Part shown: positions 36,324 through 44,051 of the stretch, piece after piece | Layout: every line of letters starts with the position of its first letter | Numbering within the stretch: position 1 is the stretch's first letter | Origin: Emticicia sp031378345 | GTDB taxonomy: Bacteria; Bacteroidota; Bacteroidia; Cytophagales; Spirosomataceae | Assembly (NCBI GenBank): GCA_031378345.1 | Contig: JANNDY010000003.1 | Location: 15,562 to 79,561, forward strand | DNA: 64,000 nucleotides | Direction of reading: 5' to 3' | Made by a program: the position numbers and the translations under genes | Notes under the pieces: model-generated | What the model was told of the DNA's origin: nothing | Databases searched by the model: none | The model's input: only the letters and a program-made list of their open reading frames with translations

Positions 36324-36416
36324 AGAAGAGAGAAAATCAAGATTGAAAGCACATTGCAAATTTAGGCTTTTAAGAATTTGCAACAAACGAAACTATTGAT
36401 TAGTTTTGTCAAAAAA

Positions 36417-36432
36417 AGTATGCACGCATACT
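36417..36432. promoter_or_regulatory. palindromic site before the thiolase gene
   Basis: AGTATG-CACG-CATACT forms a perfect 6+6 bp palindrome in the 131-bp region between divergent MFS and thiolase genes, 23 bp before the thiolase start. The TATGC...GCATA form resembles operators of TetR-type fatty-acid regulators. This is an inference only. Confidence 0.45.
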
Positions 36433-36454
36433 AATATTCATAAATTACTAAAAA

Positions 36455-37654
36455 ATGGAAGCATATATTTATGATGCCGTGCGTACCCCTCGTGGGCGAG
36501 GCAAATCTGACGGTTCATTGCACGATATTCAACCAGTTGAGTTACTTTCAACGGTTTTGAAGGCAATCAGAGATAGAAATAATCTTGATACAAGCTATAT
36601 CGATGATGTAATAATTGGTTGCGTTTCGCCAATTGGTGAGCAAGGGGCAGACATTGCTCGCACGGCGGTTTTGGCAGCAGGATATGCCCAAACGGTAGCT
36701 GGCGTGCAGGTAAATCGCTTTTGTTCGTCAGGTTTGGAAGCAATCAATATGGCAGCAGCTTATGTAATGTCAGGGCAAACTGATTTGATAATTGCTGGTG
36801 GAGTAGAGTCAATGTCCCGAATACCAATGGGTTCAGACGGTGGGGCTTTGTTTATGAATCCTCAACTTATTTCTCAGCATAAAATTGTTCCACAAGGTAT
36901 TTCGGCAGATTTGATTGCTACCAAATATGGATATTCCCGCAATGATGTAGATACTTTTGCAGTAGAATCTGTTCGTCGTGCAGTCGCTTCTCAAGCTGCA
37001 ACTAAGTATAAATCTATGGTTTCGGTGAAAGATGAAATTGGCATTACAGTTCTTGACCGTGATGAAGGCGTTCGTCCAAATACTACACTTGAATCTTTGG
37101 GAAAACTAAAACCTGCCTTCGAAATGATGGGCGGCATGGGACTTGATTCTTTGGCTTTGATGAAATACAATGATTTGGTAAGCATCAATCATGTGCATCA
37201 TGCAGGAAATTCTTCGCAATTGACCGACGGTTCGGGAGCTTTATTAATTGGTACGAAAGAGATAGGTAAAAAATTAGGTTTGAAACCTATCGCCAAAATA
37301 AAAGCATTTGGAATTGTAGGTTCTGAGCCAACAATTATGCTCACAGGACCAGTTCCTGCCACAGAAAAAGTTTTGAAAAGAGCTGGAATGACCATCAATG
37401 ACATTGATTTATTTGAAGTAAATGAGGCATTTGCGGCAGTTCCTATGTTATTTATGGAACATTTTGATGTTGACCATTCAAAAGTAAATATCAATGGTGG
37501 AGCTATTGCATTAGGACACCCACTCGGAGCAACAGGAGCAATTTTGTCAAGCAGTTTACTCGATGAAATGGAACGTTCAAACAAATCTACGGGACTCGTA
37601 ACGCTTTGCATTGGTGGCGGAATGGGTATTGCTACTGTATTTGAGAGGGTTTAG
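36455..37654 (+). CDS. acetyl-CoA C-acyltransferase (thiolase)
   Basis: A 399-aa degradative-type thiolase acting in beta-oxidation or acetoacetyl-CoA metabolism. The catalytic set is complete: nucleophile Cys90 in NRFCSSGLEAI, His355 in GGAIALGHPLGATGA and Cys385 in LCIGGGMG. The length and the VNEAFAAVP motif also fit. No other beta-oxidation genes sit next to it, though an acyl-CoA ligase lies 22 kb away. A palindromic site upstream may control it. Confidence 0.95.
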   Translation: MEAYIYDAVRTPRGRGKSDGSLHDIQPVELLSTVLKAIRDRNNLDTSYIDDVIIGCVSPIGEQGADIARTAVLAAGYAQTVAGVQVNRFCSSGLEAINMAAAYVMSGQTDLIIAGGVESMSRIPMGSDGGALFMNPQLISQHKIVPQGISADLIATKYGYSRNDVDTFAVESVRRAVASQAATKYKSMVSVKDEIGITVLDRDEGVRPNTTLESLGKLKPAFEMMGGMGLDSLALMKYNDLVSINHVHHAGNSSQLTDGSGALLIGTKEIGKKLGLKPIAKIKAFGIVGSEPTIMLTGPVPATEKVLKRAGMTINDIDLFEVNEAFAAVPMLFMEHFDVDHSKVNINGGAIALGHPLGATGAILSSSLLDEMERSNKSTGLVTLCIGGGMGIATVFERV

Positions 37655-37658
37655 TTCA

Positions 37659-37703
37659 AACGTTGGCAAGCAGTTCCACTGAGGGAATAAGCTTGCCAAC
37701 GTT
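37659..37703. repeat. 13-bp inverted repeat between converging genes
   Basis: AACGTTGGCAAGC (37659-37671) pairs perfectly with GCTTGCCAACGTT (37691-37703) around a 19-nt loop. It fills the gap between the thiolase and methyltransferase 3' ends. There is no U-tract, so it is either a non-canonical terminator or a repeat. Confidence 0.65.
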
Positions 37704-37709
37704 AATCAA

Positions 37710-38636
37710 TCACTTCCAAATATGTAAAAACAAATTGATGCCTTCGGGTTCTTGACCTACCCAAATTTTTGCTGGGTTGGCACCTGCTTCGATTGCTAAT
37801 TTAATAAGTTGGTCTTCGCTGCGGTGATGGAGTATCCAATCGCCGACCATTTCCATATAAGTACGGCTTGGATTTTCGTCATTAAAATTACCGATGATAA
37901 TTTCTCCCTTTTCAGAAGCACAATCAATCAATTTTCTCAAAACCATTTTGAAACCTTTGTCATCGAAATAATCGAACAAACCTGCCGACCAAACAATATC
38001 AAATTTTTCTTCAGTGCGAAACTTAAAAATATTCTGATTGACAAATTCGATTTGTTCTAAATGATTGATATTCAAACTTTTAGCGTGTTCGATAGCTCTG
38101 CTGTCCATTTCTACGCAAGTTACTTGAAGGTCTGTTTTCTCAATTTTTTCAAACAATTCTTTCAAATCTCGTGCAGGACCACTTGCTACATCGAGCAAAC
38201 GAAGCTGTTTGTCAGATTGCTGAATGCGGTTTTTCATGACTGATTTGAAATAATCTTTACGGTTACGCACTGCCTGAGCCGCCAAATGCGAAAGCGAATA
38301 CTCGTCCCACTTGTAATAATCAGTTGAAGCATCAGGTTGATTGAGGTAGATTCTTTCGATAATCATATAATCGCCAGCATATCCAAAAGGTTTTTGACGA
38401 ATATGCCCCATGACCGAATCACTTGTATTCAAAAAAGTACATTGATTGATTAGTTCGGTAGCGACATTCATTTCAATTTCACCTTTTTGTATTTTTTGGC
38501 TCAATTCTTCAAATAAATAATCTACATAATTATACTGATTTGCTTCGGGCCCTCCTTGCTCAATGATTGCTTCGATTTCTGCTACTACGAAGTCTTTTTC
38601 GATAATTTGTTCGGCTGCTGTAAAAAAAGTTTTCAT
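37710..38636 (-). CDS. class I SAM-dependent methyltransferase
   Basis: A 308-aa protein. The N-terminal helical part includes FGYAGDYMIIERIY. The Rossmann methyltransferase core starts at RLLDVASGPARDL (motif I, about 170). VTCVEMDSRAIEHA is the acidic motif II and FDIVWSAGLFDYF is motif IV. The N-terminal pattern recalls methyltransferases near PhcB-type fatty-acid methyl ester synthesis, but that is tentative. The start at 38636 (MKTFFTAAEQ) was chosen; an upstream extension to 38708 is lysine-rich and unlike the family. Confidence 0.82.
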   Translation of the reverse strand: MKTFFTAAEQIIEKDFVVAEIEAIIEQGGPEANQYNYVDYLFEELSQKIQKGEIEMNVATELINQCTFLNTSDSVMGHIRQKPFGYAGDYMIIERIYLNQPDASTDYYKWDEYSLSHLAAQAVRNRKDYFKSVMKNRIQQSDKQLRLLDVASGPARDLKELFEKIEKTDLQVTCVEMDSRAIEHAKSLNINHLEQIEFVNQNIFKFRTEEKFDIVWSAGLFDYFDDKGFKMVLRKLIDCASEKGEIIIGNFNDENPSRTYMEMVGDWILHHRSEDQLIKLAIEAGANPAKIWVGQEPEGINLFLHIWK

Positions 38637-39043
38637 GTCTATAAATTTATTGCGGAACGCCGCACCGTTTATCTTAAATGATTGTTTTTTTTTTATTTGA
38701 TGATTCAAAATTAGGGGGAAAAAGAAGGACGTTTTTTGAGAATTTATATTCGGTCGGTTTGGGTTGGAATATGGGGCAGATTAATAGGTATTTGGTAACA
38801 TATTTTTTTAAAAAGAATAAATTGAGCATAAAAATGTATCTTGTCTTGAAATAGTGATACACAAAAAACATCGTTATGGAAAGGAACTCTAATTATGTCA
38901 AGCGAAGTCAGCCTGATTACAGTATGAGTTTGAAACTTTAATAGGACAAAACATTATTTAACTATTGCAATTTTTTAGTTATTTTGCGACTAATCAAACA
39001 TTGCCTAATTAATTACTACTTTAAAACTCTTATGCTGGTAAAT
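38637..39043. other. intergenic region, divergent promoters
   Basis: About 400 bp between divergent genes. It holds a small GC-rich hairpin near 38652 (GCGG/CCGC) and AT-rich tracts. TTATTTTGC at about 38975-38983 may serve as the -7 box of the metalloprotease gene. A 65-codon minus-strand frame at 38674-38871 has no gene-like character. Nothing else was recognised. Confidence 0.5.
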
Positions 39044-42000
39044 ATGAAACATAGAATTCTACTAATTATTTGCTATTTATTCCTTAACAACCTACTCTTT
39101 GCTCAAAATCAAAATTTTACTTGTGGTGTTAATGATAACGTACTACCTGATAGTATTATAAAAGCCATGCAAATGACTCCTAAATGGCTTACAGAAAGAC
39201 AAAGCCGCAAGAATGCGACTGATGATTTATATGTATGCCGCATAGGAATTGACATTGATTCTGATACTTATATTTTTTTTAATAAAGATACTGTATTGAT
39301 TAAGTATGAATTATTGAAGATGATTGAAAGGGTATCAAAAATCTATGAGGCAGAAATAAATACACAATTAGTTGTTACGTATATAAATATCTGGAAAGAT
39401 GAAAAAACAGATCCATATAAAGGAGAAAGTGATGTTTTTGTTTTAGGAAGCACATTAAACAATAGCTGGACTTCATCTTCATATAAAACTTTGCCTGTTG
39501 ATAAAGCAATATATCTTCCGACAAAGTCTATTGTTGGGGCAGGCGGTGTTGCTGTAGGAAATAGAGTAAATGTATCTTCTTGGGGAAATCTCAATATCAT
39601 TGCCCATGAATTAGGGCACAATTTTGGCTCACCCCATACGCAAAGCTGTTCTTGGCCAGGTGGCCCTCTTGATTTCTGTTATGCTACTGAAGGAGATTGT
39701 TATCAAAATGCCTTAGAGAATATTCAAGGCACAATTATGAGTTATTGTAATAATCAGCTGACATTTTTTCATCCGCTATGTAGAGCTTTAATGCAAAATC
39801 ATGCACAAAGATATCTTCAGAAAATTGTTCGTAGCCCTAATGCCCCTGTTTTGGTCAATAAACCTGAATTAAACGGTAATTCTCGTGTAATTTTTAATTG
39901 GAATGAATTTGCGGAGAGTTTCCTTTGTGAAATTTCTGAAATAGCTGATTTTAGTCGAAATACTTATACCGATTCTTCTCAAATTAATGCATTATATTAT
40001 CCTTTCTTCAAAAAAAATACCACTTACTATTTAAGAGTAAAAGCCAGAAATCGCTTTGGTCAGTCAGATTGGTCGAAAGCTATTACTATTGAAGTACCTA
40101 ATACCGCCCTTACTGCTCCAATCTTAAAAAAACCATATAATACTACTTCTAATAATGAGGAAACTGACCCCAGTAAAGAACTTACCTTGCCTTTTGAACC
40201 AGTTGAAGGGGCAACATCGTATGAGCTTGACCTTTATCGAAGCGGAGATAATCATACCTTTAGATATGGCTATAATTACAGATATAATTATTCATTTGCG
40301 GAATATCCCATTACAATTACGAATGATAACAAGTTTTTAATAAAACCTGAGAAGATAGCTATTAACACTGCATTGGTCTGGCGGGTGAGGGCATTGAAAG
40401 ATGGCCAAGCAGGGCCTTGGTCTGAAGTACAAAGTTTAACTTTTTCTAAAACAAATCAGTATCTTCTTAATATTTTTACAAATTCTGAGAATATGCCTTT
40501 ATCTTTCCCGCTAAATTATAATAATTCTGGAGGTTTTATTGGAGAAGAATTTAAACTTACTATTTCTGTTAATGAAAATTACTCTAATCCGATTGTTGAA
40601 AAATATATCAGACCAACTGAATTTAGCAGTAACACTACTTCTATTATGGTAGAGAAATTATCGCCCAGCACTCAGTATTTTGCTAAATTGGAAATAATAA
40701 ATCCAAAAATAGATTTAGTTTATGATATTCCTGCTGGTGTTCTCAGAACCATTAAATTAAATTTTAGAACAAGTAATCAGGATATTTCTGGAAATTGGAG
40801 ATTATTTAATCAAGATAATATACCTCCTTTAGGCAGTTACATTACTGATTTCGCCATGGGAAATATAGGTCTTTTTTCAACTTCAGAGCAAGGAATTTCA
40901 AAACTACAAACCAATGACCTCAAGGCTACTGTTCATAATTTGAAAAATACTGATAATATGCTAAGTAATAAACAAGTAATAATGGATATTGATTCACTTG
41001 GTAATTTTTGGTCTATTATTGGAATTAGCAAAAGGAATGGAGGGTATAATGGACCCTATCCATTGCCAGTATATGCCCTCCGAAAGTTTGATGAAATGAC
41101 AATGAAATTAATATCTTCTGAAGAATTTACTACTGGAGTTGGTATAAATAATATTAACTTTTTTGACGCAGATAATAAATTGATAATCTACAATCAAAAT
41201 AGTCTTGCCAGAATTGAAAACAATACACTTAATACAATACTGAATTTTGAAAATTTTGTCATCGCTGATATGGTGAGTACTGATATGTATGTATATGTTA
41301 TCGGAAATAATTTTAATAATAATACTCGAGAACTCTGGAAATACAATTTATCAACAAAAGAGAAAATAAGGTTAAATCCAGAATCTTATTATAATATAGT
41401 AAGACTGGATAAAAATAATAACCTTTATACAATCATTAGCAAAGGGATTCAGAAGATTAAGGATAAGCAGACTACTATATATAATTCGAGTAATTCCTCA
41501 ATTAGCTCACAACATAATTACAATAGTATTACAATAGATAATTTTAACAATGTTTATGCGGCCTCTAATACTCTTTATACAAGTACACAAACTACCGATA
41601 TTCATAAATTCAATGGTAAGGACTGGAAACAAATAGGTTCAGCACCGTCAGGACTTAAGTTTTATGGAACATTGATGTATGTAGATAAATACGGAAAACT
41701 TTGGTTTAGTTACAATAGGACTGAATTGATTAGATTTAATCCTTGTCAAACAATAGTAAAGCCTACTATTATTGTAAGTAATGATAATACTCTATTAGAA
41801 GCCAAAGGGTGTACTAATGTAGTCTGGAATTGGAAAAATAAAGAAGAGAATATATATGAAAAGTTAATTTCTGCTTCTAATAAAATAAAAATTTCATCTA
41901 AAAACACTACTACTTATTATGCCCGTTGTTATGACGACGGATGTTCTGGAGAAGACGCTTCTTTTTCCATAAACGTTAATCCATCATTGTTTGTAAACAG

Positions 42001-43009
42001 TATAGCGAAAACACAAGTTTGTCAGGGAGATACACTTAAAATTTTGCCAAAAACTGAAGGAACATTTGATAATAATAATCAATTATCTGCCTCCTTATCT
42101 TCGACAAAAGTTAATTTTAACATTCCACTGATTGTTATTAATAATAATTCGCTCTTGGTAATAAATAATAAAATACCAGTCGGGAAATACTGGTTAAAAT
42201 TACAGGCAACTGTTCCAAAAGTTACGTCTAAAGATTCTATCGAAATAAATATTTTAGGGTTACCAATAGTTAGTATTTCTGGAACTAATGCTTTTTGTGT
42301 GGGTCAAAGTATTTCTCTTACTGCTACTGTTACCGATGGTTTACCGCCTTATGTTTATCAATGGAAACAAGGAGAGAATATTATAAGTAATAATACTACT
42401 AATAGCTTAGTTGTAAATACTGAAAATACATATATGCTAAAAGTTACTGATAATGCAGGTTGTATGAGTTCTTCTCAAAATTATAAGACTACCCAACAAA
42501 AGCTTCCTGATGTAACTATTAGTAAAAGCGGAACTACTGATTTACTTTATAATACTTCAGTAACACTATCAATCCCCGCAGTTTCGGGGCAGACTTATCA
42601 ATGGAGTAAAGACAATGTGTCGATTGTAGGAGCTACTAATAGTTCTTATATTGTTTCGCAGGGAGGAAACTATTCGGTAAAAGTAACTAATATTGCCTGT
42701 TCTGTAACTTCTGAAGGAGTTGTGGTTAATCTGATTACAGCAAATGAGCAAAATCAGGAAAGAGACATTAATTTGAAGGTTTTTCCAAATCCAAGTGATG
42801 GCAATGTTACCATTGATTTTTTTGTGACAGACAAGCCAATAGAATTAAATATTTTTGACCTACAAGGTAAAAGCATCTGGCAAAAAATATTTGCCATAAG
42901 AGGTAAACACACAGAGCAGATTAATTTGTCAAAACAATCAGCAAATCAATATATACTAATACTTCAAGAAGAGGGTTTCAAAAAATCAATTAAATTAGAA
43001 AAGCAATAA
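39044..43009 (+). CDS. secreted metzincin protease with T9SS sorting domain
   Basis: A 1321-aa secreted protein (alternative start 39032). Signal peptide MKHRILLIICYLFLNNLLFAQ. The reprolysin-like M12B domain (about 50-265) has the zinc site HELGHNFGSPH (His188, His192, His198; Glu189) and a Met-turn MSYC (Met232). Fibronectin-III-like repeats follow (about 265-560). A region about 580-900 with repeated short strands looks like a propeller, and Ig/PKD-like domains precede the end. The C-terminal domain (VFPNPSDGNVTIDF… to the Lys-rich end) is a type A T9SS sorting signal. It is presumably exported through the Por secretion system to digest proteins. The gene looks more AT-rich and Asn-rich than its neighbours, which may indicate transfer. 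Confidence 0.9.
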   Translation: MKHRILLIICYLFLNNLLFAQNQNFTCGVNDNVLPDSIIKAMQMTPKWLTERQSRKNATDDLYVCRIGIDIDSDTYIFFNKDTVLIKYELLKMIERVSKIYEAEINTQLVVTYINIWKDEKTDPYKGESDVFVLGSTLNNSWTSSSYKTLPVDKAIYLPTKSIVGAGGVAVGNRVNVSSWGNLNIIAHELGHNFGSPHTQSCSWPGGPLDFCYATEGDCYQNALENIQGTIMSYCNNQLTFFHPLCRALMQNHAQRYLQKIVRSPNAPVLVNKPELNGNSRVIFNWNEFAESFLCEISEIADFSRNTYTDSSQINALYYPFFKKNTTYYLRVKARNRFGQSDWSKAITIEVPNTALTAPILKKPYNTTSNNEETDPSKELTLPFEPVEGATSYELDLYRSGDNHTFRYGYNYRYNYSFAEYPITITNDNKFLIKPEKIAINTALVWRVRALKDGQAGPWSEVQSLTFSKTNQYLLNIFTNSENMPLSFPLNYNNSGGFIGEEFKLTISVNENYSNPIVEKYIRPTEFSSNTTSIMVEKLSPSTQYFAKLEIINPKIDLVYDIPAGVLRTIKLNFRTSNQDISGNWRLFNQDNIPPLGSYITDFAMGNIGLFSTSEQGISKLQTNDLKATVHNLKNTDNMLSNKQVIMDIDSLGNFWSIIGISKRNGGYNGPYPLPVYALRKFDEMTMKLISSEEFTTGVGINNINFFDADNKLIIYNQNSLARIENNTLNTILNFENFVIADMVSTDMYVYVIGNNFNNNTRELWKYNLSTKEKIRLNPESYYNIVRLDKNNNLYTIISKGIQKIKDKQTTIYNSSNSSISSQHNYNSITIDNFNNVYAASNTLYTSTQTTDIHKFNGKDWKQIGSAPSGLKFYGTLMYVDKYGKLWFSYNRTELIRFNPCQTIVKPTIIVSNDNTLLEAKGCTNVVWNWKNKEENIYEKLISASNKIKISSKNTTTYYARCYDDGCSGEDASFSINVNPSLFVNSIAKTQVCQGDTLKILPKTEGTFDNNNQLSASLSSTKVNFNIPLIVINNNSLLVINNKIPVGKYWLKLQATVPKVTSKDSIEINILGLPIVSISGTNAFCVGQSISLTATVTDGLPPYVYQWKQGENIISNNTTNSLVVNTENTYMLKVTDNAGCMSSSQNYKTTQQKLPDVTISKSGTTDLLYNTSVTLSIPAVSGQTYQWSKDNVSIVGATNSSYIVSQGGNYSVKVTNIACSVTSEGVVVNLITANEQNQERDINLKVFPNPSDGNVTIDFFVTDKPIELNIFDLQGKSIWQKIFAIRGKHTEQINLSKQSANQYILILQEEGFKKSIKLEKQ

Positions 43010-43043
43010 TAGAGGATAAAAAAGAACCCGTTAGCCCGTTATT

Positions 43044-43200
43044 CCCCCGTTAGTCCGCATCTGTGATGCTGGACTTGAAGCGATTGAGCATTTGTAATGC
43101 AACCTTTCAATCATAAAAGAAGAATCAATGGGTGTTTATGCTTGGTTTGGTTGGTTGTAAAACAACAATTCTTTAAGTCCAGCATCACAGATGCGGACTT
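43044..43200. repeat. long inverted-repeat element with internal hairpins
   Basis: The arms at 43052-43076 and 43175-43199 are near-perfect reverse complements. Each arm also folds on itself (GCATC-TGT-GATGC). The interior holds GCATT-TGT-AATGC (43088-43100) and GTTGT/ACAAC (43154-43166). CCCGTTA-like triplets precede it. It lies between converging genes and encodes no plausible protein. Confidence 0.8.
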
Positions 43201-43213
43201 AAAGGGGGCAAAC

Positions 43214-43252
43214 AAAAAAGGTTCTCGAAAATTATTTTCGAGAACCTTTTTT
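43214..43252. terminator. bidirectional rho-independent terminator
   Basis: An 18-bp stem (43214-43231 with 43235-43252), AGGTTCTCGAAAA at its core, with a three-base loop. A- and T-runs on the ends terminate both the protease gene and lolA. Confidence 0.9.
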
Positions 43253-43278
43253 GTTGTAAGGTATTGATAGTCAGTGTT

Positions 43279-43926
43279 TTATCTTAAATCCACAACCTCT
43301 ACACCTGGATATTTTTTCTTATCAAAAGTAAACATTCCATCTTCGGCAGGTGAGTTAGGTACAAATTTATCAACTCTGAAAACAGTGCGTTTGCCACTTT
43401 TGTCCCAAACTTTCCAAGATTTCACAGATTTGTCTTTCTTGCCAATTTTTATTTGAACCTTGGCAACTTTGCTTGATTTGTCTTCTGGCGAAAGCTCTAC
43501 CACTTCATAAAACTGACTTCCTTCTTTTACTTCTTCCAAGAAAACATATTTGTAGCCTTTTTTGTAAATCGTATAAATTTTTGTTGGCGAAAGTTCTTCC
43601 ATTTCATTAGGGTTAAACTCCGTTACGCTACATTCATTGGTTTCTTTTACATAAGTATAAAGGTCTTTTCCATTGGCAAAAACATCTTGCCCAGCCATTT
43701 TTAAGCGAAACTTTGGCCCTTTTACAGTTACATCGCCTTTGTAGCTTTCAGTCATTTTTGCATTTGTTCCTTCTACGCCATAAGTAAATGCCGCACTGAA
43801 TGACTTCATTGTTTGGTATTTTTTGCTCATTTCGTCCAAAATCGCTGTTGCTTTTTTGTCTTTTTGAGCCATTGTTAAATTGCTGACTATCAATAAGTTA
43901 GCAATTAAAATTAAAGTGTTTTTCAT
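43279..43926 (-). CDS. lolA: outer-membrane lipoprotein carrier protein
   Basis: A 215-aa periplasmic chaperone that carries lipoproteins from the inner to the outer membrane. Signal peptide MKNTLILIANLLIVSNLTMAQ. The LolA fold pattern follows: ILDEMSKKYQTMKSFSAAFT, YKGDVTVKGPKFRLKM, FANGKDLYTYVKETNECSV and KVWDKSGKRTVFRV. The gene lies just downstream of ftsK, a neighbourhood often seen in Bacteroidota. Confidence 0.9.
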   Translation of the reverse strand: MKNTLILIANLLIVSNLTMAQKDKKATAILDEMSKKYQTMKSFSAAFTYGVEGTNAKMTESYKGDVTVKGPKFRLKMAGQDVFANGKDLYTYVKETNECSVTEFNPNEMEELSPTKIYTIYKKGYKYVFLEEVKEGSQFYEVVELSPEDKSSKVAKVQIKIGKKDKSVKSWKVWDKSGKRTVFRVDKFVPNSPAEDGMFTFDKKKYPGVEVVDLR

Positions 43927-44051
43927 CTTTTTATGGGATTAATTTTCTACTTCTTAGTTTAGACCCTATTTTGGTCAAAAGTATTAACGAATTATTCTTT
44001 ATTTATTCCTTTAAAACAATTTAGACGCAAAATTAATTCAAAAGGTTGTTT

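Noticed and set aside
38674..38871. Minus-strand 65-codon frame upstream of the methyltransferase
   Set aside because: Low-complexity Phe/Lys/Tyr-rich sequence over a promoter region with no recognisable domain.
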